From contig JAJZRS010000027.1 of the NCBI GenBank assembly GCA_021802545.1, positions 1 to 33,639 on the forward strand: DNA of 33,639 bases. The letters are read 5' to 3'. The notes under the pieces were generated by a model that worked only from the letters and a program-made list of their open reading frames with translations, was not told where the DNA came from and ran no database searches. This DNA is from Pseudomonadota bacterium (GTDB taxonomy: Bacteria; Pseudomonadota; Gammaproteobacteria; Burkholderiales; JABEVD01). Of this stretch, positions 24,866-33,000 are shown in pieces. The translations under genes were made by a program, and so were the position numbers. Numbering within the stretch: the stretch's first letter is position 1; each line of letters begins with the position of its first letter.

Positions 24866-25174
24866 TCAGACCAATAGATAAACGATACCCTGGTCGATCT
24901 TGACCTCAAACCTGTCGGTGCATCCCTCGTCGGGCGATACGGCACGGCCCGCCTCGAGATCGATGGTCATCCCGTGCAATGGACAGGTAACGCGCCCATT
25001 GCCGACGATGCCCTGGGAGAGCGGCCCGCCCTTGTGGGGACAGCGATCGTGAAGCGCATAAATCCTGTCTCCAGCATCCCTGAACAGGGCGATATCGCAA
25101 TTTTTCCCCTTGACCACCCTGGCCCCCAGTTGCGGGATGTCTGCAAGTTCGCATACTTTATGCCAATTTTCCAT
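24866..25174 (-). CDS. nirD: Nitrite reductase small subunit, Rieske-type
   Basis: 102 residues from MENWHKVCELAD; GGAGG at the end of nirB is 4 nt before this ATG, with another ATG immediately upstream at 25177. The protein is the NirD partner of NirB. Unlike E. coli NirD, it keeps a full Rieske ligand set: C-P-H in DRCPHKGG and C-x2-H in VTCPLHG, so it may really carry a [2Fe-2S] cluster. It overlaps the nirB stop. Confidence 0.92.
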   Translation of the reverse strand: MENWHKVCELADIPQLGARVVKGKNCDIALFRDAGDRIYALHDRCPHKGGPLSQGIVGNGRVTCPLHGMTIDLEAGRAVSPDEGCTDRFEVKIDQGIVYLLV

Positions 25175-27606
25175 CATGCCTCCACAACCAGCGATTCGAA
25201 AAGCGGTTTTTTCGTGCTTTCCACGATGTTCTTCCACGGATCGCGCTCGCCTGACAATGCGTACAGCAGGCGCTGGTACAGCGCGCGCCGGTTTTCATCG
25301 TTCTCGACGATTCTGGATTTTGCATAATCGAGCCCGACTCTGCCGATCCAGTGAACCGTCCTTTCGAGATAATAGGCTTCCTCGCGGTAAAGCTGGAGGA
25401 AGGCGCCGGAATATTCCATGGCCTCCTCCCGCGTCTTCACCTTGACGAAAAACTGCGAGACCTCGGCCTTGATGCCGCCGTTTCCGGCGACATAGATCTC
25501 CCATCCCGAATCCACCCCGATGATGCCGACATCCTTGATGGTGGATTCGGCGCAGTTCCTCGGGCATCCCGATACGGCCATCTTGACCTTGTGGGGCGCC
25601 CACATCCTGTCGAATGCCTGCTCCAGCATGATGCCCAAGCCTGTCGAATCCTGCGTCCCGAAGCGGCAGAATTCCGTCCCCACGCATGTCTTGACCGTGC
25701 GTATGGATTTTCCATAAGCATATCCGGAAGGCATGTCCAGATCGGCCCATATTGCAGGCAGGTCCTCCCTTTTCACGCCCAGCAGGTCGATGCGCTGCCC
25801 GCCTGTGACCTTGACCATCGGCACGTTGTATTTTTCTGCGACATCGGCGATTTTGTGCAGCTGTTTCGGATTCGTGATCCCGCCATACATCCTGGGCACC
25901 ACAGAGAAAGTGCCGTCCTTCTGGATGTTGGCATGCACCCTTTCGTTGACGAATCTCGACTGTGGATCGTCAGCCGCTTCGTGCGGCCATGTCGATATCA
26001 GATAATAGTTGAGCGCGGGACGGCATGTGGCGCACCCGTTCGGCGTCTTCCAGTTCATGAAAGCCATCGTTTCGCTGATCGACAAGAGCTTTTCGTCCCT
26101 GATCGCGCAGCGTACATCGTCGTGCGTATGTTCCGTGCAGGCGCAGACCGGTTTTTCGGCGCTCGTTTTGGGGGAATAGCCGCCGCCCAGGGTGGAAGCC
26201 AGGATCTGTTCGACAAGCCCCGTGCAGGAGCCGCACGAGCTCGATGCCTTGGTGTGCTTTCTCACCTCGTCGAGTGTGAACAGCCCTTTTTCCTTGATCG
26301 CCCTGGCGATCGTGCCCTTGCATACGCCGTTGCAGCCGCACACTTCCATGTCATCGGTCATGTTGGATGCCTGGACACGCCCCTCGTGCCCTGCATTGCC
26401 GAGATGGCTCTCGCCGAACATCAGATGGCCCCTGAGCTCGCCGATATCCTGCTTTTCCTTGAGCATCCTGAAATACCACTGGCCATCCACGGTGTCTCCG
26501 TACAACACGGCACCGATGATTTTTCCGTCGCGGATGGTGATCTTCTTGTAAACGCCCCCGGCCGCATCGTTCAGCACGATTTCCTCGGAATGCTCGTCCC
26601 CGTCGAAGTTGCCCGCAGAGAACAGGTCGACGCCGGTCACCTTGAGCTTCGTCGCAGTATAAGAACCCGCATAGCGGCCTATCCCCATCATCGCCAGATG
26701 GTTGGCGCAGACCTTGGCCATGTCGAAAAGCGGCGCGACCAGACCATAGCTCGTCCCCCTGTGCGAGACGCATTCCCCGACCGCATAGATCTTGGGATCA
26801 AAGGTCTGCATCGTGTCGTCAACCACGATCCCCCTGTTGCAATGGATGCCTGCGGACTCTGCAAGCTGCGTGTTCGGCTTGATCCCCACGGCCATCACCA
26901 CGAGATCGGCAGGAATTTCCTCGCCGTCCGAGAATTTCACGCCGCAGACTCTCCCCTCTTTGCCCAGGAGCGCTTCAGTCTTCCTTTCGAGCATGAATTC
27001 CAGGCCGCGCTTCTCGAGCTCCCTCTGCAGCATCCTGCCGGCTGTCCTGTCCAGCTGGCGCTCCATGAGCCAGGGCGCGAGATGCACCACGGTCACGTCC
27101 ATGCCGCGCTGCCTGAGACCGTTCGCCGCCTCGAGCCCGAGCAATCCGCCGCCGATGACCACGGCCTTCCGGTATTTCTCGGCAGCATCGATCATCGCTT
27201 GCGTGTCCGAAATGTCTCGGTAGGGAATCACGCCATCGAGATCCCTGCCGGGAATGGGCAGGATGAATGGGCTCGATCCTGTCGCAAGGAGCAGCCTGTC
27301 ATACTCCACCGAGAATCCTTCCTCGGCTTCGGCCACTCTTTCCTTCCTGTTGATTTTCAGCACCTTTTTCCCGAGATGAAGGCGGATGCCGTTTTCTTCG
27401 TACCAGGCAAGATCGTTCAGGATGATGTCCTCGAATTTCTGCTCGCCGGCAAGAACGGGCGAGAGCATGATCCTGTTGTAGTTCGGATGCGGCTCCGCGC
27501 CAAACACGGTGATGTCGTAAAGGTCGGGCGCAATCTTCAGCAATTCCTCGACAGCCCTCATGCCGGCCATGCCGTTGCCGACGACGACTAGTTTCAATTT
27601 TTGCAT
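25174..27606 (-). CDS. nirB: NADH-dependent assimilatory nitrite reductase large subunit
   Basis: 810 residues from MQKLKLVVVGNGMAG. N-terminal FAD/NAD(P)-binding pyridine nucleotide oxidoreductase domains (VVGNGMAG and VIGGGLLGLE), a BFD-like [2Fe-2S] domain (CGCNGVCKGT ... SSCGSCTG), a second cysteine-rich segment (CACTEH ... NGCATCRPALNYYL) and a C-terminal siroheme/[4Fe-4S] domain with TCVGTEFCRFG and SGCPRNCAES. It reduces nitrite to ammonium by six electrons. An in-frame extension to 27741 enters the transporter gene upstream and is rejected. Confidence 0.97.
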   Translation of the reverse strand: MQKLKLVVVGNGMAGMRAVEELLKIAPDLYDITVFGAEPHPNYNRIMLSPVLAGEQKFEDIILNDLAWYEENGIRLHLGKKVLKINRKERVAEAEEGFSVEYDRLLLATGSSPFILPIPGRDLDGVIPYRDISDTQAMIDAAEKYRKAVVIGGGLLGLEAANGLRQRGMDVTVVHLAPWLMERQLDRTAGRMLQRELEKRGLEFMLERKTEALLGKEGRVCGVKFSDGEEIPADLVVMAVGIKPNTQLAESAGIHCNRGIVVDDTMQTFDPKIYAVGECVSHRGTSYGLVAPLFDMAKVCANHLAMMGIGRYAGSYTATKLKVTGVDLFSAGNFDGDEHSEEIVLNDAAGGVYKKITIRDGKIIGAVLYGDTVDGQWYFRMLKEKQDIGELRGHLMFGESHLGNAGHEGRVQASNMTDDMEVCGCNGVCKGTIARAIKEKGLFTLDEVRKHTKASSSCGSCTGLVEQILASTLGGGYSPKTSAEKPVCACTEHTHDDVRCAIRDEKLLSISETMAFMNWKTPNGCATCRPALNYYLISTWPHEAADDPQSRFVNERVHANIQKDGTFSVVPRMYGGITNPKQLHKIADVAEKYNVPMVKVTGGQRIDLLGVKREDLPAIWADLDMPSGYAYGKSIRTVKTCVGTEFCRFGTQDSTGLGIMLEQAFDRMWAPHKVKMAVSGCPRNCAESTIKDVGIIGVDSGWEIYVAGNGGIKAEVSQFFVKVKTREEAMEYSGAFLQLYREEAYYLERTVHWIGRVGLDYAKSRIVENDENRRALYQRLLYALSGERDPWKNIVESTKKPLFESLVVEA

Positions 27607-27622
27607 GTCTTTCTCCGATGTT

Positions 27623-28411
27623 TCAGGCGGCAGGACGCATGCGCCTGCTGTACAGGAATTCAAGCACCGCAGAGCGCAGTGCGACGTAATCGGGATGCTC
27701 GGAAAGTGCCAGGCGATCCCTCGGCCGCTCCTGTTCAACATCCAGTATCTTGCCGACCGTTGCAGCCGGCCCGTTCGTCATCATCACGATCCTGTCGGAC
27801 AACAGCACGGCCTCGTCGACATCATGCGTGATCATGATCACGGTATTGCCCAGGGCGGCATGAATCTCCATGACCGAATCCTGAAGATGGCCCCGAGTCA
27901 GCGCATCCAGGGCGCCGAACGGTTCGTCCATGAGCAGGATCTTCGGCTCCATGGAAAGCGCCCTGGCTATGCCGACGCGCTGCTTCATTCCGCCCGATAT
28001 CTCTGACGGCTTTTTCTCCATGGCATGCTGCATCTGGACCAGCTCGAGGTTGTGGCGGGTCCATTCGTCCCGCTCGGTCCTGCTTTTTCCGTTCGAAAAG
28101 GCCTTGTCGACGGCCAGACGGACGTTCTCGTAGACGGTGAGCCAGGGAAGAAGGGAATGGTTCTGGAACACCACGGCCCTGTCCGGACCCGGCGAATTGA
28201 CCTCCCTGTTTTCGAGGAGAACGATCCCTTCGCTTGCCCTGGCGAGGCCTGCCACGATGTTGAGCACGGTCGACTTGCCGCACCCGGAGTGCCCGATCAA
28301 TGAAACGAACTCCCCCTTTCCGATTTTCAGGTTGACGTTCTCCAGCGCCCTGAAGGCGCCTTTCTGGGTCTTGAATGTCATGCCTATGTTTTCCAGGATG
28401 AGATGGCTCAT
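27623..28411 (-). CDS. nrtD: Nitrate ABC transporter ATP-binding subunit
   Basis: 262 residues from MSHLILENIGMTF, with GGAGAA before the ATG. Walker A GHSGCGKST, signature ISGGMKQRVGIARAL and Walker B ILLMDEPFGALD are intact. This is the NrtD/NasD/SsuB-like ATPase of nitrate/nitrite uptake systems; there is no NrtC-type fusion with a second substrate-binding domain. It lies between the permease (8 bp gap) and nirB (16 bp gap). Confidence 0.93.
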   Translation of the reverse strand: MSHLILENIGMTFKTQKGAFRALENVNLKIGKGEFVSLIGHSGCGKSTVLNIVAGLARASEGIVLLENREVNSPGPDRAVVFQNHSLLPWLTVYENVRLAVDKAFSNGKSRTERDEWTRHNLELVQMQHAMEKKPSEISGGMKQRVGIARALSMEPKILLMDEPFGALDALTRGHLQDSVMEIHAALGNTVIMITHDVDEAVLLSDRIVMMTNGPAATVGKILDVEQERPRDRLALSEHPDYVALRSAVLEFLYSRRMRPAA

Positions 28412-28419
28412 GATTTCTC

Positions 28420-29277
28420 CTACTCGTAATCGAACCAGCGCTGCACAAGATTCATCACCGCTTCCAGCGTGATGCCGACCAGGCCGATCAATATGATGGC
28501 GACGATGATGTGCGGAATATTGAGGTTGTTCCATTCGTCCCAAAGCCAGAATCCGATTCCGATGCCGCCGGTCAGCATTTCTGCGGCAACGATGACCATC
28601 CATGCAATGCCGAGCGACAGCCGCATTCCGGTGATCACATGGGGAAGCGTCGCGGGGAAAAGGATTTTCCGGATGATTTCCAGGCGGCTGAGCTTCAGGA
28701 CGGCCGCGACATTCAGGTAATCCTTGGGAACGGCTTTGACCCCGGCTGCCGTATTGACGATCATCGGCCAAATGCTGGTGATGAAGATGACGAAAATGGC
28801 CGAAGGGTTCACGGCCTTGAAAAGCAGCAGGCCGATGGGAAGCCAGGCAAGCGGGCTGACGGGTCTCAGGATCTGGATGAGCGGCTGCCAGGCATTCTGG
28901 ATGGCCGGGCTCATCCCCATCATGAAGCCCACCGGAATCCCGACGATGGCAGCCAGGGCGAACCCGGCCATCACCCTGCCCAGCGAATAGAGCAGCTGCC
29001 AGCCTATGCCCATGTCGTTCGGGCCGTTGTTGTAGAAAGGATGGGCCAGGATCGTCTTCGCTGCATCCCATGTATCGGGTATGGATGGGATCTGGTTCGA
29101 TACATGTTCATGGACATAGGTCCAGACAAGGGCGACGATTCCAAAAGTGATGAGCGGCATAATCACCGCCCTCGACAAGGCGATGATCTTCTCGCGCGGA
29201 ACCCTTGCCGGTTCCGCCGCCTTCTCCTGCTGCTCGAGCTTCTCGCCCACGTCTATCATCAATGCGTTCGCGTCCAT
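28420..29277 (-). CDS. nrtB: Nitrate ABC transporter permease
   Basis: 285 residues with a cytoplasmic N-terminus of about 35 residues followed by six predicted membrane helices. The coupling region, roughly DYLNVAAVLKLSRLEIIRKI after VPK, is typical of BPD-type importers of nitrate, sulfonate and taurine. Neighbours NrtA and nirB-nasA make nitrate/nitrite the likely substrate. It sits 9 bp after nrtA. Confidence 0.93.
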   Translation of the reverse strand: MDANALMIDVGEKLEQQEKAAEPARVPREKIIALSRAVIMPLITFGIVALVWTYVHEHVSNQIPSIPDTWDAAKTILAHPFYNNGPNDMGIGWQLLYSLGRVMAGFALAAIVGIPVGFMMGMSPAIQNAWQPLIQILRPVSPLAWLPIGLLLFKAVNPSAIFVIFITSIWPMIVNTAAGVKAVPKDYLNVAAVLKLSRLEIIRKILFPATLPHVITGMRLSLGIAWMVIVAAEMLTGGIGIGFWLWDEWNNLNIPHIIVAIILIGLVGITLEAVMNLVQRWFDYE

Positions 29278-29286
29278 TTTTTCTCC

Positions 29287-30693
29287 TTAGGCATTGAGCT
29301 TCGCAAGGTCGCCCAGGGACACCCTCATGTTCTTGACCTTGGTCTGTTTGAGATAGGCGATCAGCCTGGATGGATCGAATTTCATGCCGTCGAAGAAGAG
29401 ATCCGCCCCCATGGGAATCGGGTGGTTCGCCTTGTCTAACGTCCACGGCCCGCGATGCAAGCCTTCAGTTTTCCAGTCGAATGTCGGATAGGCGATTCCC
29501 AGCGCCTTGGCAGCCTCACGGTAGATGTCCGTGCGGTAGACGCTGGATGCGGTTTTCCTGATGTCGAGCGGCGCATCGATCTGCCCCCATCGCAGCATCT
29601 GGGTGATGTACCAGGCCGCCTGGGAGGGCCAGGGAAAATTGGCTGCATAGCGGTGGAACACGTTGAAATCGGGCATGGAAACGGGCGCCTCGTCCTTGGC
29701 GTATTTGAAGGTGCCGGTCATCGACATCTTCACGACTGCTTCTGGCGCATTGACGTAGGACTTCTGGGAAATGACTTTCACCACCTCCATCCTGTTCTCT
29801 GGCTTGTCCGCCCACATCGCGGCCTCGATCAGCGCCATGATGGCGGCGCGATGCGTGTTAGGATACTTTTCCGCCCAGTCTTCGTTGACGCCGAACACTT
29901 TTTCCAGCTTGTTGTTCCAGATCTCGTAATTGGTGATGATGGTGCGTCCTATCCCCATCTCGACAGCGCGCTCGTTCCAGGGCTCTCCGACGCAATAGCC
30001 GACGATGTTCTCGGCCTCGAGATTGGCGACCATCTGGGGCGGGGGAACGACGATGAGGCGCACGTCCTTGTCCGGGTCGATTCCTGCCGAAGCCATCCAG
30101 TAGCGGATTTCGTAATTGTGGGTCGATACCGGGAAAACCATGGCAAAAGTCATCGGCGGCTTGCCTGCGCGCTTGTCCGCATCGATCACCTTCTTGAGGG
30201 CCTGCGCGCTCGTCGGGCGCTTTTTCATCGCTTCCGGATCAGCCTCGACCATGCGCTGGTAGAGGGCATTGGAGACGGTGATGCCGTTGCCGTTGAGATC
30301 CATGGCGAAGCCCGTGATGGTGGGTTTCTTCGTCGCGCCCACGCCGAGGGTCGCAGCGATCGGCATGCCTGCCAGCATGTGCGCGCCGTCCAGCGCCCCG
30401 ATCGACACCTTGTCCCGGATATTGGCCCAGGAAGCCTCTTTCGAGATCGAAACATTGAGTCCGTGCTTCTTGAAAAAGCCCTTCTCGGCGGCCACCACGA
30501 TCGGCGCGCAGTCGGTCAGGGGAATGATCCCGAACTTGAGATTCGGCTTTTCTATGCCTTGCGTCTCGCCTGCCCAGGCCGCTTCGCGCACGCCGGGCGG
30601 AACCATGCCCAATAGCGCAGCCCCGCTGAACGCCATGGCGCTTTGCTTGAAAAAATCCCGCCTGCCCGAATTTTCGAGACTTTCATCCTTCAT
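29287..30693 (-). CDS. nrtA: Nitrate-binding protein NrtA with Tat signal
   Basis: 468 residues. The N-terminus has a twin-arginine signal, SGRRDFFKQSAMAFSGAALLG, and a likely AWA cleavage site, so the protein is exported folded to the periplasm. The rest fits the NrtA/NasF family (LKFGIIPLTDCAPIVVAAEKGFFKKHGLNV). The same family also gives cytoplasmic NasS sensors, but the Tat signal argues for transport. The start is preceded by GGGAG and by the long ANTAR-type leader. First gene of the nrtABD-nirBD-nasA operon. Confidence 0.94.
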   Translation of the reverse strand: MKDESLENSGRRDFFKQSAMAFSGAALLGMVPPGVREAAWAGETQGIEKPNLKFGIIPLTDCAPIVVAAEKGFFKKHGLNVSISKEASWANIRDKVSIGALDGAHMLAGMPIAATLGVGATKKPTITGFAMDLNGNGITVSNALYQRMVEADPEAMKKRPTSAQALKKVIDADKRAGKPPMTFAMVFPVSTHNYEIRYWMASAGIDPDKDVRLIVVPPPQMVANLEAENIVGYCVGEPWNERAVEMGIGRTIITNYEIWNNKLEKVFGVNEDWAEKYPNTHRAAIMALIEAAMWADKPENRMEVVKVISQKSYVNAPEAVVKMSMTGTFKYAKDEAPVSMPDFNVFHRYAANFPWPSQAAWYITQMLRWGQIDAPLDIRKTASSVYRTDIYREAAKALGIAYPTFDWKTEGLHRGPWTLDKANHPIPMGADLFFDGMKFDPSRLIAYLKQTKVKNMRVSLGDLAKLNA

Positions 30694-30707
30694 TTTTTTC
30701 TCCCAAT

Positions 30708-30753
30708 AAAAAAGGCGCCACCCGGAGAAGAATCTCCGGTGTGGACGCCTTTG
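30708..30753 (-). terminator. Attenuator terminator in the nrtA leader
   Basis: In the minus-strand transcript AAAGGCG, CCAC and CCGGAG pair with CTCCGG, GTGG and CGCCTTT around a 6 nt loop (two single-base bulges), followed by a run of T. It lies 15 nt before the nrtA ATG and would stop transcription before the operon unless prevented. Its 5' arm is shared with the second ANTAR-type hairpin (30743-30756). Confidence 0.88.
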
Positions 30754-30790
30754 TCCTGATTACAAAATTTTCTTTCCCGTCTTTGGGAAA
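30743..30790 (-). promoter_or_regulatory. ANTAR-responsive tandem hairpins, nrtA leader
   Basis: P1 (30773-30790) has stem TTTCCC/GGGAAA with hexaloop AAAGAC. P2 (30743-30756) has stem GGAC/GTCC with hexaloop AAAGGC. Both loops have A at position 1 and G at position 4, the signature bound by ANTAR-domain dimers. P2 overlaps the 5' arm of the terminator, so ANTAR binding would favour antitermination. P1 begins about 6 nt after the predicted transcript start. A 16 nt linker separates the two. The obvious regulator is the ANTAR protein at 32295-32870. Confidence 0.88.
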
Positions 30791-30806
30791 TGCTCACATC
30801 TCTAAA

Positions 30807-30822
30807 AGCAACTGCCGTGCCA
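30807..30822 (-). promoter_or_regulatory. Sigma-54 promoter of the nrtA operon
   Basis: The minus strand reads TGGCACGGCAGTTGCT, a perfect -24/-12 consensus. The start is predicted near 30796, which places the first ANTAR hairpin at the very 5' end of the RNA. Confidence 0.92.
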
Positions 30823-30894
30823 ACCCGCATCCATTTGATTTCAAAAGACACAAAACCAGATGATCATTTCCTGTGCACTATTGCCGGCGCATTT

Positions 30895-30913
30895 GCGCAC
30901 CGTCATGGTGCGC
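30895..30913. promoter_or_regulatory. NtrC-type enhancer site upstream of nrtA
   Basis: GCGCACCGTCATGGTGCGC is a perfect 7 bp inverted repeat with the NtrC core GCACC-N5-GGTGC. It lies about 100-118 bp upstream of the predicted start and ends just before the porin stop codon. A second, poorer GCAC-rich site may overlap 30873-30891. Confidence 0.82.
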
Positions 30914-32167
30914 TCAGTACAGATAATTCAGCGTCAGCCAGGTTTTTCTCGTGTTCACGTTTGGAGCAGTCGTGCCTGAATAATTGGCCCCCGCCCCATC
31001 CTTTGCACGGTAATCGGCATAAATCAGGCTGACTCCGAGATGCTTGTCGACGGGATAGGATGCCGTCAAATCCCCTTCGCTGCCGTAATGCGTCGAGTCG
31101 TAGTCCGCCTTGTAGTCGTGATAGATGGCCGCCAGTTTGAACTTTCCGGTTTTGCCTGAAAGGGTGGCGTACATGTCCTTCAGGCCTTTCCCCGGCGTGA
31201 CGAGAAACATGTCCGCCCATCCGTTGAAGGCATGCTTTGTGGCCAGCGGGGTCTGCAGGCCGTAGGTGCCGGTTGAATTGGCCCCCAGATCCTCATAATC
31301 CAGCCTGGCCAGCAATGAGCCTATCTTGATTCCGCCGCCGATGAGCCGGTATTTGGCGTCGATTCCCGTTTTTCCTCCCGCATAGCCGCGCTGCTTCGCG
31401 TATTCCGCCGTGTAAAGCACCCTGATCTTTCCACCCGCTGAGCCGTTCAGCCTGATTCCCGTCGTGGCGTCCGAAATGTTGCCTGCCGCGAGGTCGAGCT
31501 GGCTCCTGTCCTTGTAGAAATAATCGTAAGCCGAAAGATGCATGCCCTTCATGGGAACGAAGGAGGCATGCAACAGATCGATGCCGACCGACTGGAGGTT
31601 GTAACCCGCAGGCACCTGCCCGTTCGCATAGCTCCCCTTGGTGTGACTGATATGCGCAGCAAACAACTCCGTTTTGGGTATGCTTTTGTTTTCGACGCTG
31701 AATCCGTCGAATGTCTGCATGTTCTGGCGGAAATCGACATTGCCGACAAATCGGGCATTGTCCAGTATGATCACCTGCCGTCCGAACTTGAGCAGCGTGG
31801 CAGACAGCCCGGAATAGTCGAGATACGCCTGGTTGACTTCCGTCGCGGAAGGGTCGGCCACCACGGGATAGGCGGCCATGCCGTTCTTCGTGCTGTTGAA
31901 ATGGTTCGAGCCGAGATTGCTCACATTGATGAACTGCACCATTCCCCCGATACCCGATTTGGGCGCAAGACTGTAGCCCAGCATCGTGCGCATGGTGAAT
32001 GCCGATGCATCGTTCGGATTTCCGTTTTGCTGCACGGACTCGTAACGCGGACGCAGCTGAAAATCCATTTTCCCCTGCGACAGCATGTCCGACAGCGTGT
32101 CGGCATGGGCCTGCGATGCTCCCCCTGCGATCAGCGCCAGGGTCAATGTCGTTTTCTTGATTTCCAT
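30914..32167 (-). CDS. Outer-membrane porin, alginate-export-like barrel
   Basis: 417 residues from MEIKKTTLTLALIAGG, with CTGGAG before the ATG; a TTG seven codons upstream is also in frame but lacks a good site. Residues 1-22 form a signal peptide (ASQAHA). The mature part alternates amphipathic strands (FQLRPRYESVQQ, YLDYSGL, KTWLTLNYLY) and ends in an aromatic residue, as outer-membrane beta-barrels do; it most resembles the alginate-export/OprD-like group. Its gene lies between nasT and nrtA and has its own ANTAR-type attenuator, so uptake of nitrate across the outer membrane is the most likely role, though the substrate is not proven. Confidence 0.82.
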   Translation of the reverse strand: MEIKKTTLTLALIAGGASQAHADTLSDMLSQGKMDFQLRPRYESVQQNGNPNDASAFTMRTMLGYSLAPKSGIGGMVQFINVSNLGSNHFNSTKNGMAAYPVVADPSATEVNQAYLDYSGLSATLLKFGRQVIILDNARFVGNVDFRQNMQTFDGFSVENKSIPKTELFAAHISHTKGSYANGQVPAGYNLQSVGIDLLHASFVPMKGMHLSAYDYFYKDRSQLDLAAGNISDATTGIRLNGSAGGKIRVLYTAEYAKQRGYAGGKTGIDAKYRLIGGGIKIGSLLARLDYEDLGANSTGTYGLQTPLATKHAFNGWADMFLVTPGKGLKDMYATLSGKTGKFKLAAIYHDYKADYDSTHYGSEGDLTASYPVDKHLGVSLIYADYRAKDGAGANYSGTTAPNVNTRKTWLTLNYLY

Positions 32168-32190
32168 TTTTTCTCCAGAAAGAGACAAAC

Positions 32191-32233
32191 AAAAAAGGCG
32201 TCGATCGGATTTTTACATCCGATAGACGCCTTT
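32191..32233 (-). terminator. Attenuator terminator in the porin leader
   Basis: In the minus-strand transcript AAAGGCGTC and ATCGGAT pair with ATCCGAT and GACGCCTTT around a GTAAAA loop, with one mismatch, followed by a run of T. It ends 24 nt before the porin ATG and overlaps the second ANTAR-type hairpin. Confidence 0.88.
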
Positions 32234-32278
32234 GCCTTTGGGGCACAACCCCCTGGTCAGCCTTCCCGCCGTTGGGAA
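32224..32278 (-). promoter_or_regulatory. ANTAR-responsive tandem hairpins, porin leader
   Basis: P1 (32263-32278) has stem TTCCC/GGGAA with hexaloop AACGGC. P2 (32224-32237) has stem AGGC/GTCT (one G-U pair) with hexaloop AAAGGC, identical to the P2 loop of the nrtA leader. Both have A1 and G4. P2 overlaps the terminator 5' arm. The 25 nt linker contains a separate GGGG/CCCC hairpin, which differs from the nrtA leader. P1 starts 17 nt after the nasT stop codon. Confidence 0.82.
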
Positions 32279-32294
32279 AACCTCCCTTGATTTC

Positions 32295-32870
32295 TTAAAT
32301 GAGCAGGTTGGCCATTTCGATCAACTGCTCGGCCACCTGGACAAGCTTCATGTTCCTGTCCATGGCCATCTTGCGCAAAATCCTGTAAGCCTCTTCTTCT
32401 CCGTAATTCTTTTTCTGCATCAAAATGCCCTTGGCCCGCTCGACGATCTTGCGTTCCGCAAGCTTGGTCTGCAGGTCCTCGACTTCTTCCTTGAGCGCCT
32501 GATGGGCCTCGAAGTGCGCAATCGCCACGTCGATCACGTGACTGACGCGCTCTCCCCTGAGCCCATCCACCACGTAGGCTGAAACGCCCGAGCGTATCGC
32601 CTCGCGAATCTTTTCGCCGTCGCCGTCGTGCGTGAACATCACGATGGGCCGGGGCGCATTCTTGCTCAGCGAGCAGATGTCTTCCAAACTGTCCCTGCTC
32701 GGCGAATCCGTGCCGATGATGATCAGGTCGGGGGAGGCTGCCGTAACCGCCCCGTGCAATCCCTGAGTGCCAGACGTCTGCGCTATCACGTCGTAGCCGC
32801 TGTCGGCGAGCGCGCCTTTCAGGATAGCCCGCCTCTCATCGTCCTCATCGATTAGCATCACCCGCAGCAT
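32295..32870 (-). CDS. nasT: NasT-like ANTAR antitermination regulator
   Basis: 191 residues from MLRVMLIDEDDERRA. Residues 1-120 are a receiver domain; residues 125-190 are an ANTAR RNA-binding domain with the typical KLAERKIVERAKGILMQ and EEAYRILRKMAMDRN segments. NasT binds paired A-x-x-G hexaloop hairpins and prevents termination. The usual phosphoacceptor aspartate is replaced by glycine (PDLIIIGTDSPSRD), so control is probably by partner binding, as by NasS in other species. No nasS is in the window. The promoter is sigma-54 type. A longer frame to 32918 would start inside that promoter and is rejected. Confidence 0.93.
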   Translation of the reverse strand: MLRVMLIDEDDERRAILKGALADSGYDVIAQTSGTQGLHGAVTAASPDLIIIGTDSPSRDSLEDICSLSKNAPRPIVMFTHDGDGEKIREAIRSGVSAYVVDGLRGERVSHVIDVAIAHFEAHQALKEEVEDLQTKLAERKIVERAKGILMQKKNYGEEEAYRILRKMAMDRNMKLVQVAEQLIEMANLLI

Positions 32871-32901
32871 GGCTGACCCCGAAATCTCACCAGAACATCG
32901 G

Positions 32902-32917
32902 AGCAATGTTCGTGCCA
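32902..32917 (-). promoter_or_regulatory. Sigma-54 promoter of nasT-porin
   Basis: The minus strand reads TGGCACGAACATTGCT, a perfect match. The start is predicted near 32891, about 20 nt before the nasT ATG. Confidence 0.92.
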
Positions 32918-33000
32918 CCCAACAGGATCAAATAATCCTTTGTTTTTATTTTAATGCGGCCGATCGCTGCGCACCAAATCTGAGTTTTCGGGCTGTTTTT

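Noticed and set aside
25351-27591. 746-codon plus-strand frame opposite nirB
   Set aside because: Antisense to a clear nirB with intact siroheme and flavin motifs; no family resemblance of its own.
29455-30615. 386-codon plus-strand frame opposite nrtA
   Set aside because: Antisense shadow; no domain, signal or ribosome-binding site that stands out.
30895-30913. Palindrome after the porin gene read as a terminator
   Set aside because: No T-run follows in the minus direction, and its core and distance fit an NtrC site for nrtA better. A double role remains possible.
32240-32255. GGGG/CCCC hairpin in the porin leader as the second ANTAR hairpin
   Set aside because: Its loop (about UUGUG) lacks the A1/G4 hexaloop pattern; the AAAGGC hairpin overlapping the terminator fits better.
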